A DNA stretch of 64,000 bases from Phascolarctos cinereus (taxonomy: Eukaryota; Chordata; Mammalia; Diprotodontia; Phascolarctidae). The notes under the pieces were generated by a model. That model saw only the letters and a program-made list of their open reading frames with translations. It was not told where the DNA came from and ran no database searches. A program made the position numbers and the translations under genes. The stretch's first letter is position 1. Every line of letters begins with the position of its first letter. This document shows, piece after piece, positions 45,207-55,445 of the stretch. The stretch spans positions 4,876,001 through 4,940,000 of the forward strand of contig NW_018344164.1 in the NCBI RefSeq assembly GCF_002099425.1. Reading direction: 5' to 3'.

Positions 45207-45360
45207 TATCTCCTTTATACAAAGAAAACAATGAGACAGAAGTTAAAATATTTGCCTAAAATAATATAGCTAGTAAGCAATAATAAAATGATTTAAGTCT
45301 AGGTCTTCCTAATTCCAGGTCTAGCACTTGTTTTACTAAGCCAAGCTGCCTTTGAGCTTC
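45207..45360 (-). mobile_element. MIR-type SINE
   Basis: 'caatgagacagaagttaaa', 'atatagctagtaagcaat', 'gtctaggtcttcctaattcc', 'ctaagccaagctgcc'. Confidence 0.68.
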
Positions 45361-46025
45361 ATATGTGCATAACTGTAATTATGCAATGAACTTTAAAATG
45401 AAATAACACTTTGAATCAGTGGTCACCTTATTACTCTATGTAGTCCCATGTGCTGAGGCAGAAGAGAAAATGATGAAGGAGAACAGGTGAGGACCTGCAT
45501 ACCTTCAACAAATAGCATACAATTAAGTCTTCAGAACTCTTGAATCACTCCAAAACAAAGTGCTGATGGAAAGCAAACTTAAGCGTTTTGGAACTTACCT
45601 TTACTCCAGTAGGCAAGTTGGAGTCTTCTGGGGTGAGAAGGCAACAGTAATTTCACCAGCTAAAACAAACAAACAAAAAAAGATTGTAATTCTTACCTTG
45701 AAGGAGGTGGGGTGTCCAGAAGGGCAGCAAATACTTTTGAGTGGAACTGTAATTTAGATACTGGAAGAACATCCTTATTCTCAAATGCATGGCTGCCTAT
45801 GTGCTTTCCCTGACAAAGTTTAGGTTAAGTTAAGTGCTTGTGAAATCCTTTTGGGGGCCCATTAACCCCAAGGTAAAACTATCCAGTGAACACTGATTTC
45901 TGTTTTTCTTAAGCATGATCTATTCTGTGACTTGGGTCTGTTTATTCCTATAGATTTTCTTTGTCACATAAATTCTCCATGCAATTCTCAATCTCTCTGT
46001 CCTTTTGTTGCCAAGCATTTTGCTT
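45361..46025. other. Unassigned DNA with a short AAAC repeat
   Basis: (AAAC)n at 45,663-45,680. Otherwise nothing recognised. Confidence 0.4.
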
Positions 46026-46350
46026 TCTCACTAGCAAAAAGTAAAATAAAGTCAAGGTAACAAGTATTTATTAAATGTTGCCTATGCAAACTGTCTCAGG
46101 TCTGTAGGGAGAATAAAAGGAAGCAGAATTAGGATGAATCTATATGGGCATCTGATGAAGGATAGATAAGTGCCAAAGCAAAAGTTATCAGTTAGGTTGA
46201 GTTCCTACAAATTGTTCATCCAGGATTTCCTTGTCACTTAGAGCAGATTTTTAAGGCTGAACATAATAAATACGTCTCCCAATACTGATATTTTATTCTT
46301 TAATTTCACTACCCTCCAGTGAGTACATATGTTTTCAGGTTTTGTGGCTG
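46026..46350 (+). repeat. Donor-side copy of the 293-bp duplicated block
   Basis: Holds 32 bases ('gaatctatatgggcatctg' onward) missing from the copy at 44,646-44,938. It is not bounded by element sequence, so it is taken as the original locus. The block itself belongs to no family I recognise. Confidence 0.9.
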
Positions 46351-46629
46351 AGCATAATTAAAAGGAAAACAAAACAGGCAGTCCAAGGTAACTGCAGGGT
46401 TGGGAGGGACTGAGGGAGAAGCTGTGAAAGACATAGATTTTATTTATAGAATTTTGAGTATTGATGTGAGGGAGTGAAATCTACCTTTTCTACAAATTAC
46501 TAAGATGAATATAGAGCAGATGGATGGTACAGAAGTAAATATTAATGTGATATAAGGAAAGCCTTCCTCTTAATTTCAGCTTTCCAAAAACCAAAGGGGT
46601 TGCAATGGGAAGCTAGGCATTGCCCCTCA
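46351..46629. other. Unassigned DNA
   Basis: Nothing recognised. Confidence 0.4.
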
Positions 46630-46765
46630 GTGGAGGGGCATAAGTCAGGCATAAGTCAAGTATAAGCTGAATGACTGGGATATTACAGAAAGGATCTTTG
46701 GTCAGATGTCAGAGGTCTTTAAGACTTTTTCTAGCTTTTAGATGCTGTCTTTCTGGGCAAAACAG
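46630..46765 (+). mobile_element. CR1/L3-like 3' end
   Basis: 'gatattacagaaaggatc', 'ggtcagatgtcagagg' and 'cttttagatgctgtctttct' are reminiscent of a CR1-type 3' terminus (GGTCAG...GAGGTC...ATTCTGT). Decayed. Confidence 0.4.
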
Positions 46766-47339
46766 CCAAAGGAAACATCTCCCTAACACCAGCTTCAAAA
46801 AGAGAATCATTCTCTGGTTCTGTGAAAAGGAAATCAAACTGGAAGAGAAAAATAACTTAGCTAACACTCACATAGTAAAGATATGGTCTTTCCAGTGAAC
46901 ATTTATATCTCCCATCTGTCCTAAATTTTATTATGTCAAATGAATAATGTTCAAGTAAATTATTGACTGAAATTCTCATCCATCCTCTTCAGTCCTGTGC
47001 CAGAGAAGGATGGCTCCCTACAGTACCTTCCCCTTCCTCTGAGTTGTTTTTGTTTTTATTTTTTCGTTTTTAAGGGCATTTTAAAATGACTTACATGATG
47101 GTGCTTGTGTGTCCTCTAGCAGGAATAACCATAGCTCCCAAATTGCCCCCATGGTGAATGCTATGTATATCTATTCATTTTGTAATAGACATCTTTCTTG
47201 GATTTATTGATTTCTCTGATAGGTAGGAAGGCAATTCGTACTGAAGATATTTGCTTCTGACTGGCTGAAACTTTTACTTTGATATCCTTTCTTAAGCTTT
47301 GGTATATATTTAATAATAATGGTTTGTGTTTATTACACT
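46766..47339. other. Unassigned DNA
   Basis: Nothing recognised. Confidence 0.4.
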
Positions 47340-47452
47340 AGCTTCTAAGTCACTAAAGCACTCAGGCTTGCAGTTTCCTCATGTGTAAAACGAGAGCGTG
47401 CTGGACACAATGATCCCAAAGGTCCTTTCTGGTTCAAACAATTGAAGAATCT
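47340..47452 (+). mobile_element. MIR3-type SINE, 3' part
   Basis: 'gcagtttcctcatgtgtaaa' and 'cccaaaggtcctttctgg'. Confidence 0.6.
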
Positions 47453-47464
47453 CTCTATCCCATT

Positions 47465-47640
47465 ATAATTTACAAAGCACTTTCCTGCAATGCATGTATG
47501 ATATGTTTTGTGAACACATGCTTACTCTCACTTTATAGAAATTGAAACTCTAAGTCAAGCTTAAGATCATGCAGATATTAGATGGCAGGGTTGGGAAATG
47601 TACCCTGAGGTCCTGCTCCCTCCACTATTTAATGCTACTT
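47465..47640 (-). mobile_element. MIR-type SINE, decayed
   Basis: 'tttacaaagcactttcctgc', 'aaattgaaactctaagtc', 'gaggtcctgctccctcc'. Confidence 0.6.
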
Positions 47641-47693
47641 CTCATCTTATATGAGATTTAGATGTTAGGTGTGTTAGATGTTGTGATCCTAAC

Positions 47694-47817
47694 CAGGCCT
47701 CCACAACCTGCAGCCAATGGGCCACTTATGGCCTGCCAAAGGATTTCAGGTGGTCTGCAAAAAATGTAGAGGAAAAGAAATCCTGTGGTATGTCAGCCTG
47801 CAGGTTGTACAGGCTTG
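47694..47817. mobile_element. hAT-like palindromic MITE
   Basis: The ends are inverted repeats: 'caggcctccacaacctgcag' at the left and the near-complement 'ctgcaggttgtacaggcttg' at the right. Internal text such as 'ggcctgccaaaggatttc' matches a class of short non-autonomous hAT elements. No transposase is present. A clear 8-bp target duplication was not found. Confidence 0.65.
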
Positions 47818-48017
47818 CCTTAAACAAATAAAAAGACAGGCAAATAAATAAATGGATGAACTAATAAATGAGTAAGATACATAGCTCTTCTTAGAAATAA
47901 CAGTTTATCTTTATAGTAAGAATTGGAGACAGCATTAGAATACAGGTCTTCTGACTCCACATTCCATACTCTGCAATACTTTGTGATACCTAGGGTTTTG
48001 CCTGTACCTTTAATCTG

Positions 48018-48120
48018 TCAATAGTCAATAAACATTTATTAAGCACCTGCTACATAATTCCAGGCTAGGCATTGTAATACTAAGAAAGGGTGATCTCTGC
48101 TATCAAGGAGCTCAAAAAGG
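48018..48120 (-). mobile_element. L2 3' end fragment
   Basis: 'caataaacatttattaagc', 'acctgctacataattcc', 'tatcaaggagctcaaaaa'. Confidence 0.72.
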
Positions 48121-48574
48121 GCATCTTTAGTCAGCTTCAGGGAATGATTAAATATATTCATACCACCTCCCTCACAGAATCATGGGATCCCAGAGTCAGA
48201 GAAATCTCAGCAGCCACCTGGTTCAACTTATACCTGAAAAAGAATTTTCTTCACTGGAAACTTGAGAGGACAGAAATTCTCTAACTTGAAAAACCCAAAG
48301 AAGTTAATTTCAGCAGTAATCACTGTGGTCACTTTTTTTTGTCGTAGTAGAAATGATAATATAATTGTTATACCAGTATATTTTATTATAAATAATATTG
48401 AAATAATTTATAATAATTAATGTATATTACATGTTGTTGTTATTATCAAGGATAGGCATAAGAATACATTCCTTGATTTCATTGATATCAGGAACTTCCC
48501 CATGATGAAATCCCCTCCTCCAATGGAGATCACTGAATTTTTTGCAACATATATTCTGGAAAAAGTACAAAGAA
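48121..48574. other. Mostly unassigned, possible CR1/L3 3' end on minus
   Basis: 48,190-48,260 ('tctcagcagccacctgg', 'ttcaacttatacctgaaa') looks like a reversed CR1-type tail. The rest is AT-rich. Confidence 0.35.
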
Positions 48575-48680
48575 AGTTTAAGTGAGTTGCCAAGTATGTG
48601 TCAGCACTGAGGTAGAGGTCAGGTCTTCCTGGCTTCTAGGCTGTTGTTGTTTCTACCACACTACTCTTTCTCTGCCATAT
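48575..48680 (-). mobile_element. MIR-type SINE, partial
   Basis: 'aagtgagttgccaagtatg' and 'gaggtcaggtcttcctgg'. Confidence 0.55.
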
Positions 48681-48724
48681 TAATAATTATTTTTATTAAC
48701 AGTAGTGTCTCTGAGGTAGCATGT

Positions 48725-48935
48725 TAGGAGTAATGATTGAGGGACGGAAGGCTTTGAAATGGAAAGTTTTAGAAAAAAAGCCGCATAAGGTAAAAATGAC
48801 TGAGGGAAGTGTTTACTGAGCACCATGTTGAGAAGAGAATCTTTCAAAAAAATGTGAAAGAGACGTGCTTCATATTGTCATCCCAGGCATAGGAGACAGC
48901 CAGTGAAAACTCTTGGGTTTGGGTGATGGAGTATT

Positions 48936-48967
<32 letters not shown>

Positions 48968-49240
48968 ACGCGCGCATGTGTGTAACAGTAAGAAGGGCAC
49001 TATGACTGGAGTTTGTGGAAGGCAGTAATGTGTAGGATGAATAGAAAGGTAGGAAGAGGCCAGGTTGTGAACAACTTTAAATGCCAAGCACAGAAGTCTA
49101 TGGGAGCCACTGATGTTTATTGAGTATGGGCAGTGATGTAATCAGACATTTGCATTAGGGCCATCACTGTGTGGAATATGGATTGAAGTGAGAAGATCCA
49201 AGGTCATAAAATAATTATTGCAATAATCCAGTGAGATTAC
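48725..49240 (-). mobile_element. CR1-clade (L2-type) LINE fragment
   Basis: On plus: 'gaacaactttaaatgcc', 'gggcagtgatgtaatcag', 'caataatccagtgagatt'. This is the familiar antisense of the L2 ORF2-end region. A GT/GC tract lies inside it. Confidence 0.6.
48933..48984. repeat. (GT)n-(GC)n compound dinucleotide tract
   Basis: About 12 GT units run into (GC)4, then ACAC, GCGC and GTGT. Strict purine-pyrimidine alternation over about 50 bp. Confidence 0.97.
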
Positions 49241-50401
49241 ATTTAAAAAACACTTTTCTTCTATTGCTATGCTTATATTTATAGTTGCAATGGGAATTTC
49301 TCTACTGTTGAACACTTCAGATGTCGTAATGCCTAGAATCAGTCTGGCATCAAGACTGTTCCAGATGGGAATGTCTCCCCCAGGCAGGTGATGACTAGAT
49401 AAGTCTGTCTACAAGATTTGCCCATAACTAAATTGACTTGGGGACTGTTCCTCCATGTGGCTTCCTCTCAAATTTCTCGAACAGATAGGCAGAGTAAAGA
49501 TATCTCAGGAAAATTTTAGACTCATCTGCATCCCATTTCAAATGAATTGTAAGTCTCTTTGACAGCATAATTATTTAATACTGCTTATTTACCAAATGCT
49601 TTACTGTCATTTTTATTCTCTGAGAGTTGGATGACTTTCTAGCCTGAAATAAGCCCCATGTAAATTCATGTCTGAAAATGTGGAAGTCGAACCCTTCATG
49701 GCCTTCTGGGTAATGAATGATCATAGGAGAAATGAAGTCAGATGTCAGAAATGGGATGTTAACAGCTTCATTGGTTCACCAGTTTGTTAAACTACTCTGA
49801 GCCTCACCAGCGCTGTTTCTTTGCTATTACTTTACACAGCCGCATGTTCCTGTCTACATGTCAAGACATACCATAAAAGTTTTTTCCTTTTGTGCCCTCT
49901 GATAGGGTTCCTGCTCTCCCTATCCTAAAAGAAGGCAGTCCATTATAGGGATCAAATGGGAGACAGAAAGGTTGGCTAGGCCTTGAAGTGAAAATATTCC
50001 CTCTTTTATTTAGAGAATTTTTTTTTGGTGGGGGGAGTGCTTCTTTAATTATCACTGTAAAGGAAGCCTTAAAATCAGTATTGGACAGAGGGGATTAAGA
50101 ACACAATGATTATAAGACCATAATTAGGTCAAAAACTAGGTCAGGAAACTTGGGGCTTTGGCCTATAGTTAAATTTAGAGGTTATCAAAAACGTTTTCAG
50201 TCTTTGCATAAAGGAGACACAATGGAGTTTGGCACCTATGGTAACAAGAAGAATTCCTTAAAAGGTGAAGCTCCCAGAGAATGAGTTCTTCCCCTAACCA
50301 AGGATGACCCTTTTCACATCCCTCCTGACCACTTTCTTAATCCTCAGAATTATCTGAGATTTCTCTTTAGAGTGAAGAGGTGAGCAAAGGGATGATGAGA
50401 G
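49241..50401. other. Unassigned DNA
   Basis: No family or coding feature recognised in 1.16 kb. Confidence 0.4.
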
Positions 50402-50413
50402 AGATGTGTTTCT

Positions 50414-50568
50414 TTTCTTTTTTTTTTTTTTTAGGCAATTGGGGTTAAGTGACTTGCCCAGGGTCACACAGCTAGTGTCAAATATTTGGTCTGAAGTTGT
50501 ATTTGAGCTCAGGACCTCCTGACTTCAGGGTTGGTGCTGTATCCACTGCACCACCTAGCTGCCCCAAA
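50414..50568 (-). mobile_element. A-tailed tRNA-derived CORE-SINE, well preserved
   Basis: On plus it starts with a long T-run (the A-tail), then 'aggcaattggggttaag', 'tgacttgcccagggtcac', 'gcaccacctagctgcccc'. The exact 12-bp duplication 'agatgtgtttct' lies at 50,402-50,413 and 50,569-50,580. It looks like one of the younger SINEs here. Confidence 0.95.
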
Positions 50569-50834
50569 AGATGTGTTTCTAGTACTTTCCTTGTACATTG
50601 TTTGTGCTGGCCCAGCCATAAAAACTCTAGTTAGTGCTCTGGCCATGATAACATCTCAGTCCATCAGACAGTCACAGAGATAGCAGGTTTGCCATGAAAA
50701 TAGCCCTTGATGAAATTTCCAAAGCCAACTGATTTCTAACTAGTGTTCTAACTTAGACACTTGGGGGATATTTTTCAAGTGATATTCAAAAGAATGGGAA
50801 AAAAGACATCATTTGTCTACAGCTACTTTAGATC

Positions 50835-51020
50835 GACAGTGTAATGTGTAGAATGAGGACAGTAGAGAGTCACAGGACTTCGTTTAAAATTCTAGTACCG
50901 CTCGCTCTGTTATCACGAAAGTCACTTCATATCTCTGGCTCTCAGTTGCCTCATTAGCAAAGTAAGGAGGCAAAACTGAATGATCTCAAAAGGCTTCTTA
51001 CATTTCTGAATTCTATATAC
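50835..51020 (+). mobile_element. MIR3-type SINE
   Basis: 'agtgtaatgtgtagaatg' head, 'gctctcagttgcctcatt' core, 'gatctcaaaaggcttc' tail. Confidence 0.65.
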
Positions 51021-51319
51021 CAAGTGTTGTCCTTTGAGAAAAGTAAAGTGTCAATTGGCATGATTTCCTTTGAACAATTTTTTTTTAAATGAAAATGTAG
51101 CAAAATTAATTTCAGTGAATTGACAGCTAAACAAATTAATGTAATTGTAAAATTACAAGGATAATCTTGCAAAATGACATTAAATTGTCATATATGTGGC
51201 ACCAGAAGCATCAAAAAATAGCGGAGAAATTAGCTAGCTTAAACCTTTGTAGCAAGATATGAAGTGTTTTTTTAGTACAAAGTAACCTAATACTAGATAG
51301 CATAGAATATGAAATATCT
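51021..51319. other. Unassigned DNA at the broken end of L1-A
   Basis: AT-rich. Nothing recognised. Confidence 0.4.
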
Positions 51320-53299
51320 GCATATTATTTCTAATTTCATGCCCAATTCAGTGATTTGCTCTTTCTCTTTCATTGATATAAGCATTTAAAGACATAAATT
51401 TTCCACTAAGTATTGCTTTGATTTCATCCCATAAATTTTGGTGTGTTGTCCCATTAGATCCATTTTCTTTAATGAAATTGATTGTTTCTATATTTGTTCA
51501 TTGACTCATTCTTTAGGATTAGGTTATTTAGTTTCAAATTGATTTTTAATTTACCATTCCATAGCCCTTTATTGAATATAATTTTAATTGTATCATGCTC
51601 TGGAAAGGGTGCATTTAATAGTTCTGCTTTTTAAAATGTGGTTCTGAGGTTTATATACCCTAATCCACGTTCAATTTTTTGTGAAGGTGCCATATGTACA
51701 GAAAAAGAAAAAGGTATCCTCCTTTCTATTCCCATTCAATTTTCTCCAGAGGCCTATAACATCTAATTTTTTGAAAATTCTTTTCATTTCTTTAGCTTCT
51801 TTCTTCTTTATTTTATGGGTAAAGTTGTCTAGTTTTAAGAGGGGAAAGTTGCAATTCCCCACCATTAAGTTTTTGCTATCTATTTCCTCCTTTAATCTTC
51901 TTAATTTTCCTCTAAGAATTTGGATACTACACCCATTTGGTGTATATATGTTTAGTTGTAATATTACTTCATTGCCTATGGTACTGTTTAGAAAGATGTA
52001 GGCTTCTTCCTTATCTCTTTTAATTCAATTTTTGCTTTTGCTTTGTCTGAGATCGTGATTCCTTACTTTGTTGTTGTTTTTTAATCTCACTTGAAGCATA
52101 ATAGATTCTCTTCCAGCCCCTTACTTGCACACAATGTGTATATGTCTCTTTCAAGTGTGTTTCTTATAAATAACATGTCACTGGATTCTGGTTCTTAATC
52201 CATTCTGCTATCTGCTTCCACTTTATGGGTGAGTTTGTTCTATTCACATTTACAGTTATGATTTATAATTGTGCATTTCCCTCAACCCTATTTTTTTCTC
52301 TGTTTATCCTCCTCCTCCTTCTCTCTCTCTCTCTGTCTCATCTGGCCCTTTTTCAGAGTCTGTTTTGCTTCTGACACTACCTCCCTTAATCAGCCATCCT
52401 TTCTATCAGCCTCCTCGATTCTTTTATCTCCTTCCCCTCCTTCTTCTCTCTAGGGTAAGATAGAATTCTATACCCAACTGAGTGTGTATGTTATTACCTC
52501 TCTGAGTCCATTTCAATAAGAGTAAGGTTCAGGCACTGCCTACCACTCCTCGTATGCCACCCCTCACTGTTAAAGCTCTTTTCTGGTGCCCTTTTAATAT
52601 TATACAATTTCCCACAGTTTTTCCCCTCCCTTTCCCCTTCTCCCAGTGCATCACTCTTTCTAATACCTTATTTCTTTTTAAATCATCCCATCATAGTCAA
52701 TTATAGCCATGCTGTCTATCTATGTATACCCCTTCTAACTGCCCTAATCCTGACATATTTTTTCACAGTTATAGTATTATATTTCCATATATAAATGCAT
52801 ATATTTTAACCTTATTGAATCACTTATGATTTCTTTTTCACATTTACCTTTTTATCTTTCTCTTGAGTCTTGTGTTTGAATGTGAAATTTTCTATTCAGT
52901 TCTGGTCTTTTCATCAAGAATGTTTGAAATTACTTCATCTCATTAAATGTATATTTTTTTCCCTTAAAGAGCATCACTCCGTGTTGCTGGGTAGGTTATT
53001 CTTGGTTGTAGCCCTAACTCCTGTACCTTCCAGAATGCCATATTCCAATCCTTCTACTCCTTTAATGTGGAAGACATTAAATCTTGCACGATCCTGACTG
53101 TAATTCTATGATGTTTGAATTGTGTTTGGTTGTTTGGTTGTTTCTTGTTGTTGTTGTTGTTGTTGTTTTATTTTCTGGCTGCTTAAGGCATGTTCTCTTT
53201 AACCTGGGAGGTCTGGAATTTGGCTACAGTGTTCCTGGGGGTTTCCATTTTGGGATCTCTTTCAGGAAGTAATCAGTGGATTCTTTCCATTTCTTTTTT

Positions 53300-54714
53300 T
53301 TAATTAATTTATTTTGAATTATCAATACTTACTTCCATAAGCTTTTGAATTTTCAATTTTTCTCCCCTCCTTCTCCCCAAGATGGCACACAATCTGCTGT
53401 AGGTTATACGTATACATTCCTATTAAGTATTTTCACATTAGTGATGTTGTAAGTAAGAATTAGAACCAATACGAGGAACCACCAGAAAGAGGAAACAAAA
53501 CACAATAGAAGAAAAAAAAACAGCAAACAGTATGCTTCGACCTGCATTCTAACTCCACAGTTCTCTCTTCTTTTTGGATAGCATTTTCCATCATGAGGCC
53601 TTTATAGATGTCTTAGATTCTTGTATTACTGAGAAAGGTTAAGCTTATCAATATTAGTAATTGCACAATATGGCTGTTATTTTGTACAACATTCTCCTGG
53701 TTCTGCTCACTTCACTCAGCATCAGTCCATACATGTCTTTCCAGATTTTTCTGAAATCATCATTTCTTATGGCATAATAGTATTCCATTATATTCATATA
53801 CCACAACTTGTTCAATCATTCCCCAGTTGATGGGCATCCTCTCAATTTTCAATTCTTTGCCACCACAAAAAGAGCTGCTATGAATATTTTTGTACATGTG
53901 GGTTCTTTTCCCATTTCTGTGATCTCTTTGTAATACAACCCAAGAAGTGCTATTGCTGGGTCAAAGGGTATGCACATTTTTATAGCTCTTTGGGCATAGT
54001 TCCAAATTGTTCTCTGAAATGGTTAGATCATTTCACAACTCCACCAACAATGCATTAGTGTTCCAATTTTCCCACATCTTCTCCAACATTTGTCATTTTC
54101 CTATTTTGTCATGTTGGCCAATCTGATAGGTGTGATGTGGTCCCTCAGAGTTGTTTTGATATGCATTTCTCTAACCAATAGTGATTTAGAGCATTTTTTC
54201 ATATGACTATAGATGGCTTTAATTTCTTCATCTTAGAGTTGCCTGATCATATACTTTGACCATTTATCAATTGGGGAATGACTTGTATTCCTATAAATTT
54301 GACTTAATTCTCTACACATTTTAGAAATTATGCACTTGTCAGGGATACTGGCTCTAAAAATTATTTCCCAATTTTTTACTTTCCTTCTAATCTTGCTTGT
54401 ATTGGCTTTGTTTGTGCAAAACCTTTTCAATTTAATGTAATAAAAATTATCCATTTTGCTTTTTGTAGTGTTCTCTGTCTCCTGTTTGGTCATGAATTCT
54501 TCTGTTCTCCATATATCTGATAGGTAAACTATTCCTTGCTCTCCCAGTTTACTTATAGTATCAGCCTTTACATCTAAATAATGAATCCATTTTGACTTTA
54601 TTTTGGTATATGGTGTGAGATTTTAATCTATGTCTAGTTTCTGCCATACTCTTTTACAGTTTTCCAGCAGTTTTTGTCAAAGCATGAGTTCCCAGAAGCT
54701 GGGGTCTTTGGGTT
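53300..54714 (-). mobile_element. L1-B: 5'-truncated LINE-1 inserted in L1-A ORF1
   Basis: Holds the last third of ORF2 and a 3' UTR (53,300-53,653) ending in a T-rich (A-tail) edge. The duplication 'tttccatttctttttt' flanks it at 53,284-53,299 and 54,715-54,730, and it contains the T-rich motif L1 endonuclease favours. Length 1,415 bp. Confidence 0.92.
53654..54714 (-). pseudogene. L1-B ORF2p C-terminal remnant
   Basis: The minus frame at 54,493-54,233 reads MTKQETENTTKSKMDNFYYIKLKRFCTNKAN...WEIIFRASIPDKCIISKMCRELSQIYRNTSHSPIDKWSK. This is the region between reverse transcriptase and the cysteine-rich C-terminus of L1 ORF2p. A MEYYYAIRND-type end follows and stops at 53,654. It aligns with the matching part of L1-C (56,434-55,446) with clear divergence. 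There is no catalytic domain. Confidence 0.85.
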
Positions 54715-55445
54715 TTTCCATTTCTTTTTTACCCTGTACATCTAAGATATTTGGGTAGTTTTCTTGATAATTTCTTGAAGCATGATATCTAGGCTCTCTC
54801 TTTCATCATGGCTTTCAGGTAGTCTAATACTTCTTAAATTATATCTGTTCAATTTATTTTCCAAATCAATTGTTTTTCTGATGAGATAGCTAAAATTTTC
54901 TTCTGCTTTTTTTTCATTCTTTTAATTTTGTTTTATTATTCCTTCAGTGAAATTTTGTACCTCTTTTTCCATTTGGCATACTATGCTTTTTAACAAGTTC
55001 TTTGGTGAATTTTTGTCTCTTTTCAACCTTTAGGCCAATTCTGTTCCTTTTTTTTAATTTTAATTTTATGTTTAATTTTTTTTTTAATTTTTAAAATTTA
55101 TTTTGATTTATCAACAATCACTTCCATATGCTTTTGAGTTGAAAATTTTTCTCCCCCTTCCTCCCCACCACCCTCCCCAAGATGATGCACAATCTGATAT
55201 AGGCTTTACATTTACATACCTATTAAACATATTTTCACATTAGTGAAGTTGTAAGTAAAAGTTAAAACCAATAGGAGGAAGCATAAGAAAGATGAAATGA
55301 AACCCAATAGAAGATAAAAATAAGTGATAGTGATTTGACTTCCATAGTTCTTTCTTTGGATATAGACAACATTTTCCATCCCGAGGCCACTAGAGATGTC
55401 TTATATCCTCGTAATGCTGAGAAGGGTTCACTTTAACAATCTTAG

